Position numbers and translations under genes: made by a program. Under the pieces are notes generated by a model that was given only the letters and a program-made list of their open reading frames with translations, ran no database searches and had not been told where the DNA came from. A DNA stretch of 64,000 nt, from contig JADLSH010000198.1 of assembly GCA_016169945.1 (NCBI GenBank), positions 124,001 through 188,000 of the forward strand. Reading direction: 5' to 3'. Below, one piece after another: positions 1-11,060 of this stretch. The number at the start of each line of letters is the position of its first letter. The first letter of the stretch is position 1. The stretch comes from Trachythela sp. YZ-2020 (taxonomy: Eukaryota; Cnidaria; Anthozoa; Malacalcyonacea; Clavulariidae).

Positions 1-1354
1 GAAGTCACGCCAATTTACATATGGACCAAAACATGATATGAATAATTACAGACCAATATCTGTGATCTCAACTATTGATTGCTAAAGTAATGGAAAAGGT
101 TGCCCATAACCAACTTTACTTATATTTGCAAGGTGAGAACATATTATCTATACCTCCCAACATGGTTTTAGACCTGTACATTCCACTGTAACTGCATTAC
201 TAGAAATCACAGATAATCTAGCTATATCATAAAATTGATATTGGGGAGTTAAACGGAGTCGTTTTTCTTGATCTTAAAAAGGCATTCGACACAGTTAATC
301 ACCAAATCTACTAAATAAACTTAGCTGTTACGGTAGAACGGCGACTGCCCACAAATGGTTTTCATCATACTTATCCAATCGCTCACAGTATTGCCAGGTA
401 AATGGAAATATCTCTCAAGCGTCAAACATGATCAGTGGAATACCACAGGAGTCAATTCTTGGTCCCCTGTTATTCCTACTGTATATAAATGACCTTCTCT
501 ATTGCTTAAATAATGCTAAGTGTAACATGTTTGCTGATGATACCCAAATTGATAGATCTAGTAATGACATAAATACTGTCACCAATGCACTAAATAATGA
601 CCTAAAAATGTATCTGACTTGTTGACTGCAACTAAACTGAGTCTAAACACTAAGAAAACAGAATATATGATTATATTATCTTATCAAAGACTAAATTTAA
701 TAGAAACAGATCCTCTAATCTATTTTGGTACAGAAAAAATTAAACGAGTTAGAACGAGTCTAATGCTAGATGAGACGTTAAGTTGGAATGAACAGCTGAA
801 TGCATTAAAATAGAGAAAGGTTTGAATGTACTAAGAAGGTTAAGAGAATTCGTAGACTTTGTAACTTTACTAATTGCTTATAAAACATTACTACAACCAT
901 ACTTTGAATACTGTTCACAGGTATGGGGCGGCCTCGGCTCCGCGCTTTCTGATAAACTACAGAGTTTACAAAACAGACCTGCGCGTATTATTACTAAGTG
1001 TGGATACGATGTTCGTTCCCATGCTCTTCTACAACATCTAAACCTTAAAAACCTGGAGACTCGAAGGAACCAGCAACTTGCTACACTAATGTTTAAGGTA
1101 ATAAATTCAATGGTTCCTAGCTTCAAATCAAACTTATCTTACCTTGTGATGTTAAAAGATCTCAAACTATCCAATCGTTCAAAAATAAGCTACGAAAGTA
1201 ATCATAATTTCCCTTATTGTAATAGTTTTTATATATACGGCCTATTGGAAGGTCACTTATTTTGTTTTTTCTTTGTATATAGTTGTATACTTTGTATATA
1301 CTTAGTGAAATAGTCCCGTATTAAAATAAAGTTGTAATAATAATAATAAATAAA
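1..1354 (+). pseudogene. Non-LTR retrotransposon (LINE) reverse-transcriptase remnant
   Basis: This is the 3' part of a LINE reverse transcriptase. Fragments read NNYRPIS near 40-60, GIPQESILGPLLFLLYINDL at 430-495 (the finger/palm GxPQGSxLGPLLF motif) and FADDTQ near 529-546 (catalytic FADD). A C-terminal stretch LQPYFEYCSQVWGG follows near 890-930, then the NLETRRNQQ region. The frame shifts several times (near 310, 620 and 820), so it is not functional. The 3' end is an ATA/TAA microsatellite tail at 1335-1354, typical of CR1/Jockey-like LINEs. The 5' part lies outside the window. The exact clade is not determined. Confidence 0.85.
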
Positions 1355-1925
1355 CAGACTCGGCAATATTAGACGATGTTCTTGAACACTTTTTGCATAT
1401 TCAAATGGTGATTGAACATTTCAATAGTTTGATATGCATATTTACTGCGTAATTACTGTATAAATATGTCAGCCGTTTACGAATACACCTAAACCAGTGC
1501 AAAATGGCAAGTTGAGAGCATCTTGCAGACGCCTGGCAATAGACAAAGAAGACAGTGTTAGAACGAAGTAGCCATATGTTTAATAATCCATTCATGAGCG
1601 ATGTCATGTTTACTTGCGAAGGGTTAGACAAGAAAATAATCTTGTATAATATACAGTAGGTAATAATATACAGTAGGTAAGCGAGATACTCGATGTAATC
1701 GGTTATGAAAACCCCAACGGGGAATGAGCTGAATAATGTAATGGAGGCCTCCATGCCTCAATTTAACAAATCTTATATACACGTCATTTTTAAAATCTTT
1801 GATCAAATTATATTAATGACGACATTTCAGATATTACACACAACTAACTAATATACATTGAATTAATTTAAAAATATGTACTACAGGTTATGAGGATAAT
1901 AGAAGATGTATCATGAAAAAGAGGC
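1355..1925. other. Unassigned intergenic or intronic DNA
   Basis: AT-rich sequence with no recognisable coding or transposon feature. A short local duplication of the motif ATATACAGTAGGTAA occurs near 1650-1680. Confidence 0.4.
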
Positions 1926-2175
1926 ACTTGCTTACTTGTTTACTTGCTTACTTGCTTACTTGCTTACTTGCTTACTTGCTTACTTGCTTGCCTTGCCTTG
2001 CCTTGCTTACTTGCTACTTGCCACTTGCCTTACTTGCCTTGCCTTACTTGCCTTGCCTTGCCTTACTTGCTTGCCTTGCCACTTGCCTTGCCTTGCTTAC
2101 TTGCTTACTTGCTTACTTGCTTACTTGCTTACTTGCTTACTTGCTTACTTGCTTACTTGCTTACTTGCTTACTAG
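1926..2175. repeat. TTACTTGC minisatellite
   Basis: About 31 tandem copies of the 8-bp unit TTACTTGC. The middle part (about 1985-2095) is degenerate, with CCTTG and CCACTTG variants. The long open frames across it (Leu/Cys/Tyr-rich repeats in all three frames) are artefacts of an 8-bp repeat that lacks stop codons. Confidence 0.95.
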
Positions 2176-2185
2176 TTTTACTATG

Positions 2186-5184
2186 GTTTGTTTTTGTTGT
2201 AGGGCATTAAAAATTTTCGTAATGCCCTGGGGCATTACTGGATTTTCCGGACCGCTCATTAGCCAATCATATCGCGTAAACTACAGGAACTAGCGCTTGC
2301 CATATAATAAATGTTTCGGAATGGTCATTAAATTACAAAAAGATGATAATTTTAAAAAATATTTGCCAACTCACCGAGTGCGAAAGGTCAGTTTTAAGAT
2401 AAATGCTATCCGAAAAAAATCGGCAATTTTAGTGTTTACACTGACGGTTGCACCAAAACAATGAGAATATATCTTGACCTAATATTTTTCATAAGATTAG
2501 ATACCAGACATGAATTGTCACTATTAATTTAAAATTATCAAGTTCTAATTTTCGTTCTAAGATGGCAATTTTTAACTCTGTAGTATTTGAATGCTTTCCC
2601 ATAATTATATCTCTACTTTTCCCCCGCCATTTTTTATTTCGCTTCCACCATCCTTTCCATATACAAGCGCGCTTGCGCCAGTCCCATCCGCATCATACAT
2701 GCATGGATCATCGCGTTTCGCGCGTTCCTGTTTTACAGCGCCCTGCTCGAACGCAAAACGCGCTCATATACCGGGAAGTTGAACTTGTGAAGACCTACTG
2801 GAGCAGGTGTAGTAAAGGTTATGCATGTAATGTGGTTTTTTCGTCCCATGACAACCTGCTGTTTGTTTTTATCGGCTTAACAGGTGCCCTTAGACTTTTG
2901 CAGTTTTATAGCTGCGTAAACGTTGTAAGATGGCTTTCATATACGAAGAAAATAAGTATTTAAAGAGGTCTGTGCGTATCTTAATCTGTATTTGGGTAGG
3001 TAGTTTGTAATGTTGTTCAGCACGAGTTATTTTGGTAACTTTTATAGTATTTCAATTTTGCTAATTATAGTTATTTGCATGGCAAATATTTTGTGCATAT
3101 TGTCGGAGAGTGTTTTTAAAAAGTTCTCACTACGCCGCTTTTGATAAAATTAGCCAACTGAACAATATTATTAATAAAAGAAGAATTTTAGAAGAAATAT
3201 GGTGAGTTAAGGGCAAAACTTTTTAACTCTTATAATTGAGTTTTCTATTTTAATAGATCTCGCTTCTTCAAATTGTCGTGGAAGTACAATGTGGTAAGTC
3301 ACTTTAACAAACGATATGAAGATGTTTATTATACCTAGGAGGTTATGTTTTAACCTGGATTTGTGTGTGTGTTTGTCTGTGAACACGATAACTAGAAAAA
3401 TATCAAACATTTTGATACGAAATTTTGTAGAGCTAATGGCAAATTGATTTAATTGTGGTTGAGTTTACATAAACATTAGACGTGAAATTCACAGAAGTTT
3501 GTCTTGCTTACCCCGGCTGAATAGAACTGAACGCGTAATTATGCATTAGTCAATTGAAACTTCGGCCCGTTTACCCCCGGGCATATGCGGAGTTTTAACT
3601 GGACTTTGCTGGGGAAATACAGAGTTTTAACAAACGTTGCCATCTCGCTACCCGGGGTTTTAACACTGACACAAAGCCCGGAATAAAATGCCGGGGATTT
3701 AACTCTCGTAGTCTCGTAGAGCCTTCGATTTAATAAACTGACACACGTTCGCCAGACTTTCTTCTTTGACAACTCCCTGTAGCAGCACGTTTTTATATCA
3801 GAAATGACTGGTCAGACGACTAGATGGAAAGCTAGACTTTGGAAACCTATATGTTCTGCTTGGCAAACCGGGCAATTTAACAAATGGACAACGTTTTAAT
3901 TTTAGGCCGAGATTTAAACACTCGAGAAATGTTAAAATCCCCGCATATACTTCCCGGGGTCGGAGCCCGGAATTTCAATTGACTAGTGCATTAAGGTGCT
4001 TACGGCTTGCCTTGTTTACATTTTGCTGCTTAGTAATTCCGATTATACAAAAGATAATTTCTATAATTTCTTTATACAAAAGATAAATTGTGATTGAAGG
4101 AGGGGGGGGGGGCTACAGCCCCCCAAAATTCGGAAACCGCCATTTTTTTCCGTTTTTCGGGCACAGACAATCGAGACCATACATATCATAATTGCAGAAA
4201 AAAACATTACATATTCTTTCCAGAAAAATATACAATGCTGAAGCGTGGTGGGCTGTTTCAGTGTTTGAAAGAAAATATTTTTTTGTTCTTAAGTAGTGCG
4301 TACGTAGTGGCTCGCGTGGTAAACTTTTACAATGGAGGCCCGCATTTTCTCAGTTGTGATTTAGTTTTATATTTCTCATTGTTTGCTACAAAAGTACACA
4401 AACACATTTGAATGTAATTTCTAAAATTAGGACACTGCGAAGTTTTTACGATTTGACTAAATGTGTCGTATTTCCGATTCTGTTGCTTTGTGGGGTTTGT
4501 ACTTTGTATTCTTCAAACATTAGGGCTGTATTGACAAAAAAGGATAATCCTTTGTAAAAGAACGGTCCCTTACCTAATGCTATGACATTTCCAATCGAAC
4601 AAACGGAAGAATGAACTCACACCTAGAGATATATAGCGTTGTAATCGCCCGCGGTTTCCGGTTTTGTTATACTAAGCAGAAAATCCTCACGACCTGGCTC
4701 AATATTTACAGTAAGACATTAAGACCGTTAATGCACAGCGTGAAATGTGGATGGCAAACAATCTAAACTGTCTCAGAAGAGTCAGAAGCACGCTTACCGT
4801 CTAATCCCACTACGTTCGGCAATGAAGCTTTCCAGTCAGCATGGTACAAACAGTCGGTACAAATCCACTAATCCAGGGGTCAATACTTGAATTAATCGAA
4901 AAGATCTGTACGCAATTGTACGACATTTCGGACTTGCATTCGAAACTTTTATCCTGTCATAATCTAAGATGTATAACTAAAAAATTTATTGGTTTTGCAC
5001 ATTTAAATTGTTTTCCCATATGCATATGAATGTTATTTTAGTTTGTCTGCTTGTTTAAGATAATCGCCACAGCTTTGTAGAAAGGACGTTTTAGTTAATG
5101 GTTGATTCATTTTTAAAATTCAGTGACGCAGAAAATTCCCCGCGGGGCATTACGAAATTTTAATGCCCTACAACAAAAACAAAC
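2186..5184. mobile_element. Possible ~3-kb DNA transposon bounded by inverted repeats
   Basis: A block at 2186-2236 (GGTTTGTTTTTGTTGTAGGG followed by CATTAAAA and TTTCGTAATGCCC) recurs inverted at 5143-5184. Each block is itself partly palindromic (GGGCATTA..TAATGCCC). The interior holds no recognisable transposase. It carries the separate MITE at 3542-3990 and a poly-G tract near 4101-4112. It could be one non-autonomous element or two independent copies of a short hairpin repeat in opposite orientation. No clear target duplication was identified. Confidence 0.45.
3542..3990. mobile_element. PIF/Harbinger-like MITE
   Basis: A 449-bp element whose ends are inverted copies: TGCATTAGTCAATTGAAA at the left and TTTCAATTGACTAGTGCA at the right. 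The similarity continues inward for about 60 bp (CCCGGG, GCATATGCGG/CCCCGCATAT and a GTTAAAA-like stretch). It is flanked by TTA on both sides (3539-3541 and 3991-3993). A 3-bp TTA/TAA target duplication is typical of PIF/Harbinger elements. There is no coding capacity. The family assignment is inferred from the target site only. Confidence 0.7.
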
Positions 5185-5374
5185 AAAAATGAACTGGATG
5201 TCAGTTCCGGTTGTGCCATATAATAAACTACTTATTAACCTCAAAGGTGCAGTCTTTACGTTAAAATAGTAAACCTCGGTCTTGCCGTATTTATCTCGCT
5301 ATCGCTTGGTGAATACAATGACAATGAAACTTTTTACCCTAATTTTAAATGAGACTTCACCATGTCAATTTTAG

Positions 5375-5700
5375 GCTGTGGCAGTGCAAATGCGATTGGG
5401 TTAGAAAGTGGTCTCATCCTAGACAGTCAATTCACCGCATCATCTCAAGATGCTTTTGGCGAGGCTTGTAATGCAAGAATAAACCTTACAGCTGTATCAG
5501 GCGTAAGACACGGTGCTTGGGTACCTCAGCTAGGAGATAGTCAACCGTGGGTTCAGGTTGACCTCATTGCAACTACGACAGTTGTTAAAATTAAAACTCA
5601 AGGGAGAAGTGACGCTGATGAGTGGCTAGAAAATTTTTCAGTGTCTTTTAGTAATAACCGTCCAACATTCGAAAATTATGAAGAAAGTGGACACGTCAAG
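5375..5700 (+). CDS. Discoidin (F5/8C) domain 1, exon A
   Basis: This exon encodes the N-terminal two thirds of an F5/8 type C domain, a jelly-roll module usually found in secreted or cell-surface adhesion proteins that bind glycans or phospholipids. It follows a TTTTAG acceptor and ends AAG|GTGAGC. It enters in phase 1 and leaves in phase 0 (326 nt). Family hallmarks are visible: IGLESGLILDSQFTASS, then GAWVP, QPWVQVDL, KIKTQGR and VSFSNN. It keeps the canonical first cysteine (GCGSAN) that pairs with the last cysteine of exon B, and has an extra Cys in GEACNAR. It is the first domain visible. Exons upstream of it, including the start codon, were not found in the window. Confidence 0.88.
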
Positions 5701-6422
5701 GTGAGCCCTACATAAAGCGTTAGCCTTACTAGTGGCGCGACAAACTTTGAGAGAAATTAGTCTCTTTGCTAGGTTTGGCTTTCTACCCTAGCAACTTTTC
5801 TCGCGAAGTCCAAAGTCCTGTTTTCTTGAGCAAATTTTCAATAATGGGCAATAGCAACTCGTTGCGCAATGTCCAATCATTCATAACGCACGTCTATCAT
5901 GTGAAGGTAACCTTATCAATTTGATCTACTTGAAATTTTGATTTTAAAACAGCCTATTTTGAGTGTAAATGGGGGTTGTCGGAAATTTGACACTATGCCC
6001 CCCCCCCCCACCCCTAACTAACTAACTAACACTCCGTGATTTTTGTCAATTCGGTTGTAAAACCTGTTAAGGCTGAACCCCACGGTTGAAGACTACCCAT
6101 TTTTGTTTATCATTTTACAATTGGCAGTTACATATAATGCTAATATATTTTGTGATGTGATTTCCATATTTTGTTTATAGTTTGTTTAGATTAAAACCAT
6201 CTGATTGGTTTATTTTTATCATGTGATCGCTTTTGTATTCACTATAAAAGCACGTGTTTTTCCCCGACCCATTCTACTAACTTCCAGACGAAGGGCCTTC
6301 GAAGTTCTTATTGTATTTTTCAGGTAGTTTTACACAACAGTCAACCGCCGTACTTGCTATAGTCTACCCACACTGCACCGCACGTTCGAGATAGTTCTAC
6401 ATATGATGTGTTAATTTTCTAG
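5701..6422 (+). other. Intron inside domain 1
   Basis: A 722-nt phase-0 intron. It contains a poly-C run followed by CTAA tetranucleotide repeats (about 5998-6030). Near 6285-6335 lies a short dispersed motif, GAAGTTCTTATTGTATTTTT, also present near 41790 and in weaker form near 10300. Confidence 0.7.
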
Positions 6423-6564
6423 GCATTTACAGGCAACAATGACAGGAATACTGTGGTGGAACACGCTCTCTCCCCAGTCATTCATGCTCGATATCTTCGC
6501 ATCATCCCAACACAGTGGAGCAACCGTCCATCTCTGAGAATGGAATTGTATGGATGTTATCAAG
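6423..6564 (+). CDS. Discoidin domain 1, exon B
   Basis: A 142-nt exon (phase 0 to phase 1) completing domain 1. It begins AFTGNNDRNTVVEH, contains the conserved strand ARYLRIIPTQW, and ends LRMELYGCYQG, where the GC holds the canonical C-terminal cysteine. The acceptor is TTTCTAG and the donor GTGCGT. Joined to exon A the frame stays open, giving a complete F5/8C domain with both disulfide cysteines, unlike domains 3 to 9. Confidence 0.88.
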
Positions 6565-6639
6565 GTGCGTAGAAAAGTCTTAAAATTTTAACGTTGGATC
6601 TTGGAATCTAATTCGACTAGGAATTGCCCTTATTTACTT

Positions 6640-7400
6640 CATAAACCAGAGTAGCGAGCAAAAACATGGTTCTTGTTGGGGACATGTTTAGAGAGCTAAT
6701 AAAGTATGTAGTTATTTGTGGGGAATGAAAAAGATTGTCTAGATAAGAATTTATCATCAGTGGCCTCTTTCTTTTCCTAAATTTGCCGGTGAATAACTGA
6801 TGAGTCACACCAATATTGCCGCTATAAGCCTCATTATGCGGTGTTTAAAACGTTCTAAACCTCATTACACGAGATATTGGAAGCTATATTTATCCGTTAC
6901 CTAGGAAAATGGGGGGCTTCGGTGGCGCAATCGTCAGAGCACGCGCCTTTCACCTCTGATATCGTGGGTTCAAGTCCTGTTGGGGACGACTTATGATAGC
7001 CATGTGAAAAGAGTTAGTCAACGCTCTGCCCAAAGTCGTGGGTTTTCTCCGGGTACTCCGGTTTCCTCCCACAGGGAATGTTGACAGGGTGGGTTGGGTT
7101 TAACCCCTAACTGGCCCTTCCATCGTAGCTGTGCTCCGTGATGGCGAGCAAAAGGTGGCTGCCATATGCGCCTTAGAAAGCCTTCGACTTGGTCACGTTG
7201 AGCTGTGTCCTTCGCAATTCAGCTTAGCTCTCAGCTGCAAGAAAGGATAATAAGCACCCCTGCTTACTAAAAATATATTTGCTTCGTAGAGCAGCTAACG
7301 ATTTGACTAGTCAAGAATTTGACAGATTTATAGATCTGATCTCATTAAAAATATTCTGGCTTCAAATTCAATACTATGCTCCATCCATGCCAGTTCTAGT
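6640..7400 (+). repeat. Intron block paralogous to 58690-59080
   Basis: The intron upstream of domain 2 shares long near-identical segments with the intron upstream of domain 10: GTTGGGGACATGTTTA, ATCAGTGGCCTCT, TAAATTTGCCGGTGAATAAC, then CAGCTAACGATTTGACTAGT and onward to ATTCTGGCTTCAAA. The copy here is interrupted by the SINE at 6911-7265, which the 58.7-kb copy lacks. Part of the 58.7-kb copy is itself an inverted-repeat element, so dispersed-repeat origin is an alternative to gene-internal duplication. Confidence 0.7.
6911..7265 (+). mobile_element. tRNA-derived SINE
   Basis: The head carries a polymerase III A box (TGGCGCAATCG) and B box (GGTTCAAGTCC) in tRNA-like spacing. It is followed by a body containing CGTGGGTTTTCTCCGGGTAC and TCCGGTTTCCTCCCAC, which resembles a conserved central domain shared by several marine invertebrate SINEs (the family name is not certain). 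The paralogous intron at 58.9 kb is an empty site reading GAAAAATATATTTGC. This places the insertion between AAAAT-like target copies at about 6906-6910 and 7268-7274. Confidence 0.8.
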
Positions 7401-7556
7401 TTTCATATCTGTGTGAAAATCTAATCTAATGCTATAACTGAATTACAGTGTTAACAGCACTGGATTAGGTTTCAAATATGACCATGTATTTCGCATGTCA
7501 TACTTCATCCGACAAGACTTATTCTTAGTACAAAATTTGTAAGCTCTTGTTTATAG

Positions 7557-7882
7557 TTTGTGTAAACCCAACAAGACTGGGAATGAAAAGCGGAGAGATT
7601 CTAGACAGCCAGATAAGTTCTAGTTCAAAATGGGGCAATGATTTAGCGCCTCATCGGGGAAGACTTGAACATCTGCCTGGTGCCAGCAACCGTGCTGTAT
7701 GGTTAAGGAAATCTGGAGATTCACAACCATGGCTTCAGGTGGATTTCTTAACTAGCAGAATTGTGAATAATGTAGAAACTCAAGGCTCTAATGGTAGCAA
7801 TGGTTGGGTGAGGGATTACACAGTATCGTATTCCAATGACGGAATCACCTTTCACACTTATCGAGAAAGTGAAAATACTAAG
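7557..7882 (+). CDS. Discoidin domain 2, exon A
   Basis: A 326-nt exon (phase 1 in, phase 0 out) after a TTATAG acceptor, ending AAG|GTAGGC. The product reads VCVNPTRLGMKSGEILDSQI, with the canonical first cysteine, then SQPWLQVDF, NNVETQGSNG, WVRDYTVSYSNDG. It is a standard F5/8C N-terminal segment. Like domain 1 it belongs to the cysteine-containing class rather than to the alternating classes that follow. Confidence 0.88.
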
Positions 7883-8557
7883 GTAGGCGTAATCAAGCTT
7901 CCAATTGCTAACATCAAAAAGCCCGAATCATATCGGTTGCTTTAACTGGACAAGATCGTTATATATTTTTATTTGAAATAACATTTCTACAGTAAAGCCA
8001 CGCTTGCACTTACATTTCAGGCTCTTTCCTTAAAGCGCACAACTCCTTAACTTCACTATCTCAGACACATGCATAAATGAAAAATGTTTGCAGTTTACAT
8101 TTACAAGGAACGCAATTACAGCTGAAATTAAAACTTCTTTGTTGTACAATGATCCCTGTTAAAAATTCTGAAGAGCCACATGTCATGATATATTTATTTA
8201 GAAATACACCTACAGTAAGTGTTGCTGTGAGGGTTGGTATATTTTTTCTGAAAGTGCATTGGTAGAATATTCACATGGTCTAGTTGGTGCCACATTGAAA
8301 ATCTTACTCAGTTAAAATACCTTTTCTTTGATGTTCTTTGAATAATTGTTTTAAAACATGATTTTTTTAACCTTGCGTTTTACAAGCAATATACAACATT
8401 TGCATCCGTGTTGTATCAGAAATACAATCACTCGCCTTCAGCTCTGACCCAGTCGTCTTTGTTTGTATAGGTTTGAAATCGAGCTTAAAATTGAAATAGA
8501 AAGCTGAATACGGATATCGTGGGGCACACGCGAACGCGCGGGGCTGGAAAATGCAGG
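7883..8557 (+). other. Start of the domain 2 intron, unassigned
   Basis: AT-rich DNA with no feature recognised, turning GC-richer from about 8515 (ACGCGAACGCGCGGGGC) where the inverted-repeat-bounded insertion begins. Confidence 0.5.
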
Positions 8558-10026
8558 GACTTTAAGATATGCCTAATATACGACGCGGACGTGACGAAAA
8601 AACAGTCGCTAATGTTTGGAAACCAGTTTTAATTTGTTTTTCTCGCGTCTCTGGATTTGTTTACCAACCGGTTTTACCTTTGTAGCTGAAACTGTGAGAA
8701 TAACGACAGTTTTTGTCGGAAGTAGGTCATAAATTGGACCCAAAGCAATTTGCTCTTCCGGGAAAGTCAACCACTCAGGCACTAGTTTACCTCCTCCACG
8801 TGATTCATGCTGCTTTAGATCAAGGTCACTGTTCTGTAAGAATCTTTTTGCTGATTTCAAAAAAGGTTTTGATCTCGTCGACCACAACGTGATTATTGAT
8901 GAACGTTTAAAATTACAAGTGAGTCCTGCCATTATAAGATGGATAAAGTCGTTCCTTACCTACGTTCCTTACTTACAGTCGTTCCTTGAGGTGGCCTACC
9001 TCAAGGAACCAAACTTGGCCCCTTCTCTTTGCTATCTTAGTCAACTCCCTCCTACAGGACTGGAATGGGCGGATAAAGTTTGTAGACGATGCTACTGCAC
9101 GGGAAATTGTTCCACGTTGTTCTCCCAGTTTGCTACCTATCCTCGTAGATGATATATCTCAGTATGCCTCAAGTAGAGGAATGAAGCTTGACAGTAAGAA
9201 ATGTAAGGAGATGACAATATCCTTCCTCCAATACCAACTTCCACTTGATAATGCGATCTACATAGATGGTTCGCCAGTGCAATCAGTATCCTCCTTTAAA
9301 CTGCTTGGCGTGCTGCTGCGAGACGATCTATCTTGGTGTGATCATGTTGACTATGTGATTAAAAAAGCAAATTCCAGACTCTATGCATTGCGGAAGTTAA
9401 AAAAGGCTGGGTTAAGCGATAAGGACCTTGTCACTATATATTCCTCCTTCATCCGGTCCCGAATTGAGTACGCTTCACCAGCGTGGTGAACGCTGACCCA
9501 AGGCCAGTCTGACCTTATCGAGTCGATACAGAGAAGAGCATTGCGTATCTTGCTTCCCGAAATGTCGTATCAAGACGCATTGAATTATACTGGTCTAAAA
9601 AAGTTAAGTACACGTAGACATAATTCCTGCGAACAATTTATCCGGAAATTGAAACTTGATAATGGTCCTATAAATCCTCTTAAGGATGTTGTTGCAACTC
9701 GTATACGTCCAGCTACTCATAATTATAATCCGAATCAAGCTGGTCACTCCAGATGAACACAGAACGGTTTCAAAATTTCATCACTGTTAAATATAATTAT
9801 TAATGTATATTAGTACTCGTGTATACCCAATTAATTTGTGGGCAGATTTAAACTGACTTTTCAGAATGAACATTGAACGGTTTCAACTCAATTTTATTTG
9901 TAAATTTTATTTTTAATGTATTTACTTATAATCATGTAATTCAGTTTCTACTGCAATGTGATTAATTAAACAGATTATTATTATTATTATTACGTCCGCG
10001 TCGTAGATTTAACACATCTTAAAGTC
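8558..10026 (+). mobile_element. LINE remnant bracketed by 35-bp inverted repeats
   Basis: Inverted repeats at 8558-8592 (GACTTTAAGATATGCC to CGACGCGGACGT) and 9992-10026 match at about 30 of 35 positions. Between them, on the + strand, lies a decayed LINE reverse transcriptase: KKGFDLVDHNVIIDE near 8855-8910 (palm motif A), then the 8986-9489 frame with GMKLDSKKCKEM, FKLLGVLLRDDLSWCDHVDY and ALRKLKKAGL. The C-terminus is RRALRILLPEMSYQDAL at 9535-9590. Stops and frameshifts make it inactive. A TTA microsatellite at 9975-9990 is its 3' tail. How a LINE came to sit exactly within inverted repeats is unclear. Confidence 0.75.
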
Positions 10027-10795
10027 GCTAATGGGAAAACGCGCGGCAACCCCGCGCGCCCCTATTTCCCGCGCGCCTCTGTTCCCCGCGCGCCTCTGTT
10101 TGCCGCGCGCGATTTCTCAACCTTCGCCTCGTGTCTGTATATCTGATGCAGCACGATCGCTCCTGTTGTATATATTCCTTAATGCACAATATATATGCAT
10201 CTTGAGCGTGGAATTCTAGTGTAGGTAGTGATGCACCATAGTGACAAGTTTGGTTGAAGGGTCTAACTACCTGAAAAATATTGAAATAACTTCAAAGGCC
10301 TTGGCTCGAAATGTTGAAGATATTTTGTATTTTCAGATAGTTGCAATCAGGCCTGAACAAAAGTCCTTGGGACCCCACAGCATTCTGTCGTAGTTTTCAC
10401 ACAAAAATTATAATTAGATATTATACTTATTTGATTTGAGTGCCCCCCCCCCCCCCCACTCAATGTTGATTTACAAACATTCCCAAATGAAAATTTGAAA
10501 ACAATCGACATTGAATAGCGGTGGGGAGGGAAGGGGAGACATTTTTAAAAAGTTCCCTCAGATAGTATTAGGTGTCCCAAGACTTTTGGCCAATATTGTA
10601 GATCCATCAGCCAAGCTTCACGATATATGCATGCACAAGATGGGCTAAGGCCTGTTTCAAACGTCGGATTTGGCATCTGTCGAATACAAGTCGCACTAGA
10701 TTCAGGCGAATTACATTAAGTTCGACGAACGTGTTTGGAACAGGCCTAAGATACTGTAAAGTCCTGGTTCAATTTCCGTATTAACAATCTGAATT
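10027..10795 (+). other. GC-rich CGCG-repeat patch and unassigned intron
   Basis: At 10040-10112 the sequence is unusually GC-rich, with repeated CCCGCGCGCC(C/T)CTGTT-like units (three imperfect copies). A poly-C run lies at 10443-10457. The remainder shows nothing recognisable. Confidence 0.5.
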
Positions 10796-10916
10796 TTAAT
10801 ACAAACTTAATCTTAATCCCAACTCTAATCCTAACACTAATCCTAGCCCTAATCCTAACCTCGACCTTAATCATACCCTAATCCTTTCCTTTAATCCTAA
10901 CCCTAATCCTTGTGAT
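10796..10916 (-). repeat. Degenerate telomere-like interstitial repeat
   Basis: A run of imperfect TAATCCTAACCC-type units (CTAATCCTAACACTAATCCT, CCTAATCCTAACC, CCCTAATCC). It resembles the C-rich strand of TTAGGG telomere repeats, with T insertions. The degeneracy argues for an old interstitial stretch or an unrelated 6-bp satellite. Confidence 0.6.
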
Positions 10917-11060
10917 GTAATTTCGGTATTGTAATATGGAAAGTTACCCAAAGTCCTTGAGAATACAAGGTTTTGATAATGGAGATACATGTTCGTAGTC
11001 TCAGGGTGTGCTCTAGTTCTGGATACGGTTATCAAGTAATAACAATCGTTGTATTTTAAG

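Noticed and set aside
1401..1806. Overlapping minus-strand open frames
   Set aside because: No conserved motif. AT-rich chance frames.
1906..2293. Overlapping Leu/Cys/Tyr-rich open frames
   Set aside because: They come from the 8-bp TTACTTGC tandem repeat, which is open in all three frames. No protein-like composition.
5362..5374. ATG at 5362 as the gene start
   Set aside because: The exon acceptor TTTTAG overlaps this ATG reading. All homologous exons begin after an acceptor in phase 1.
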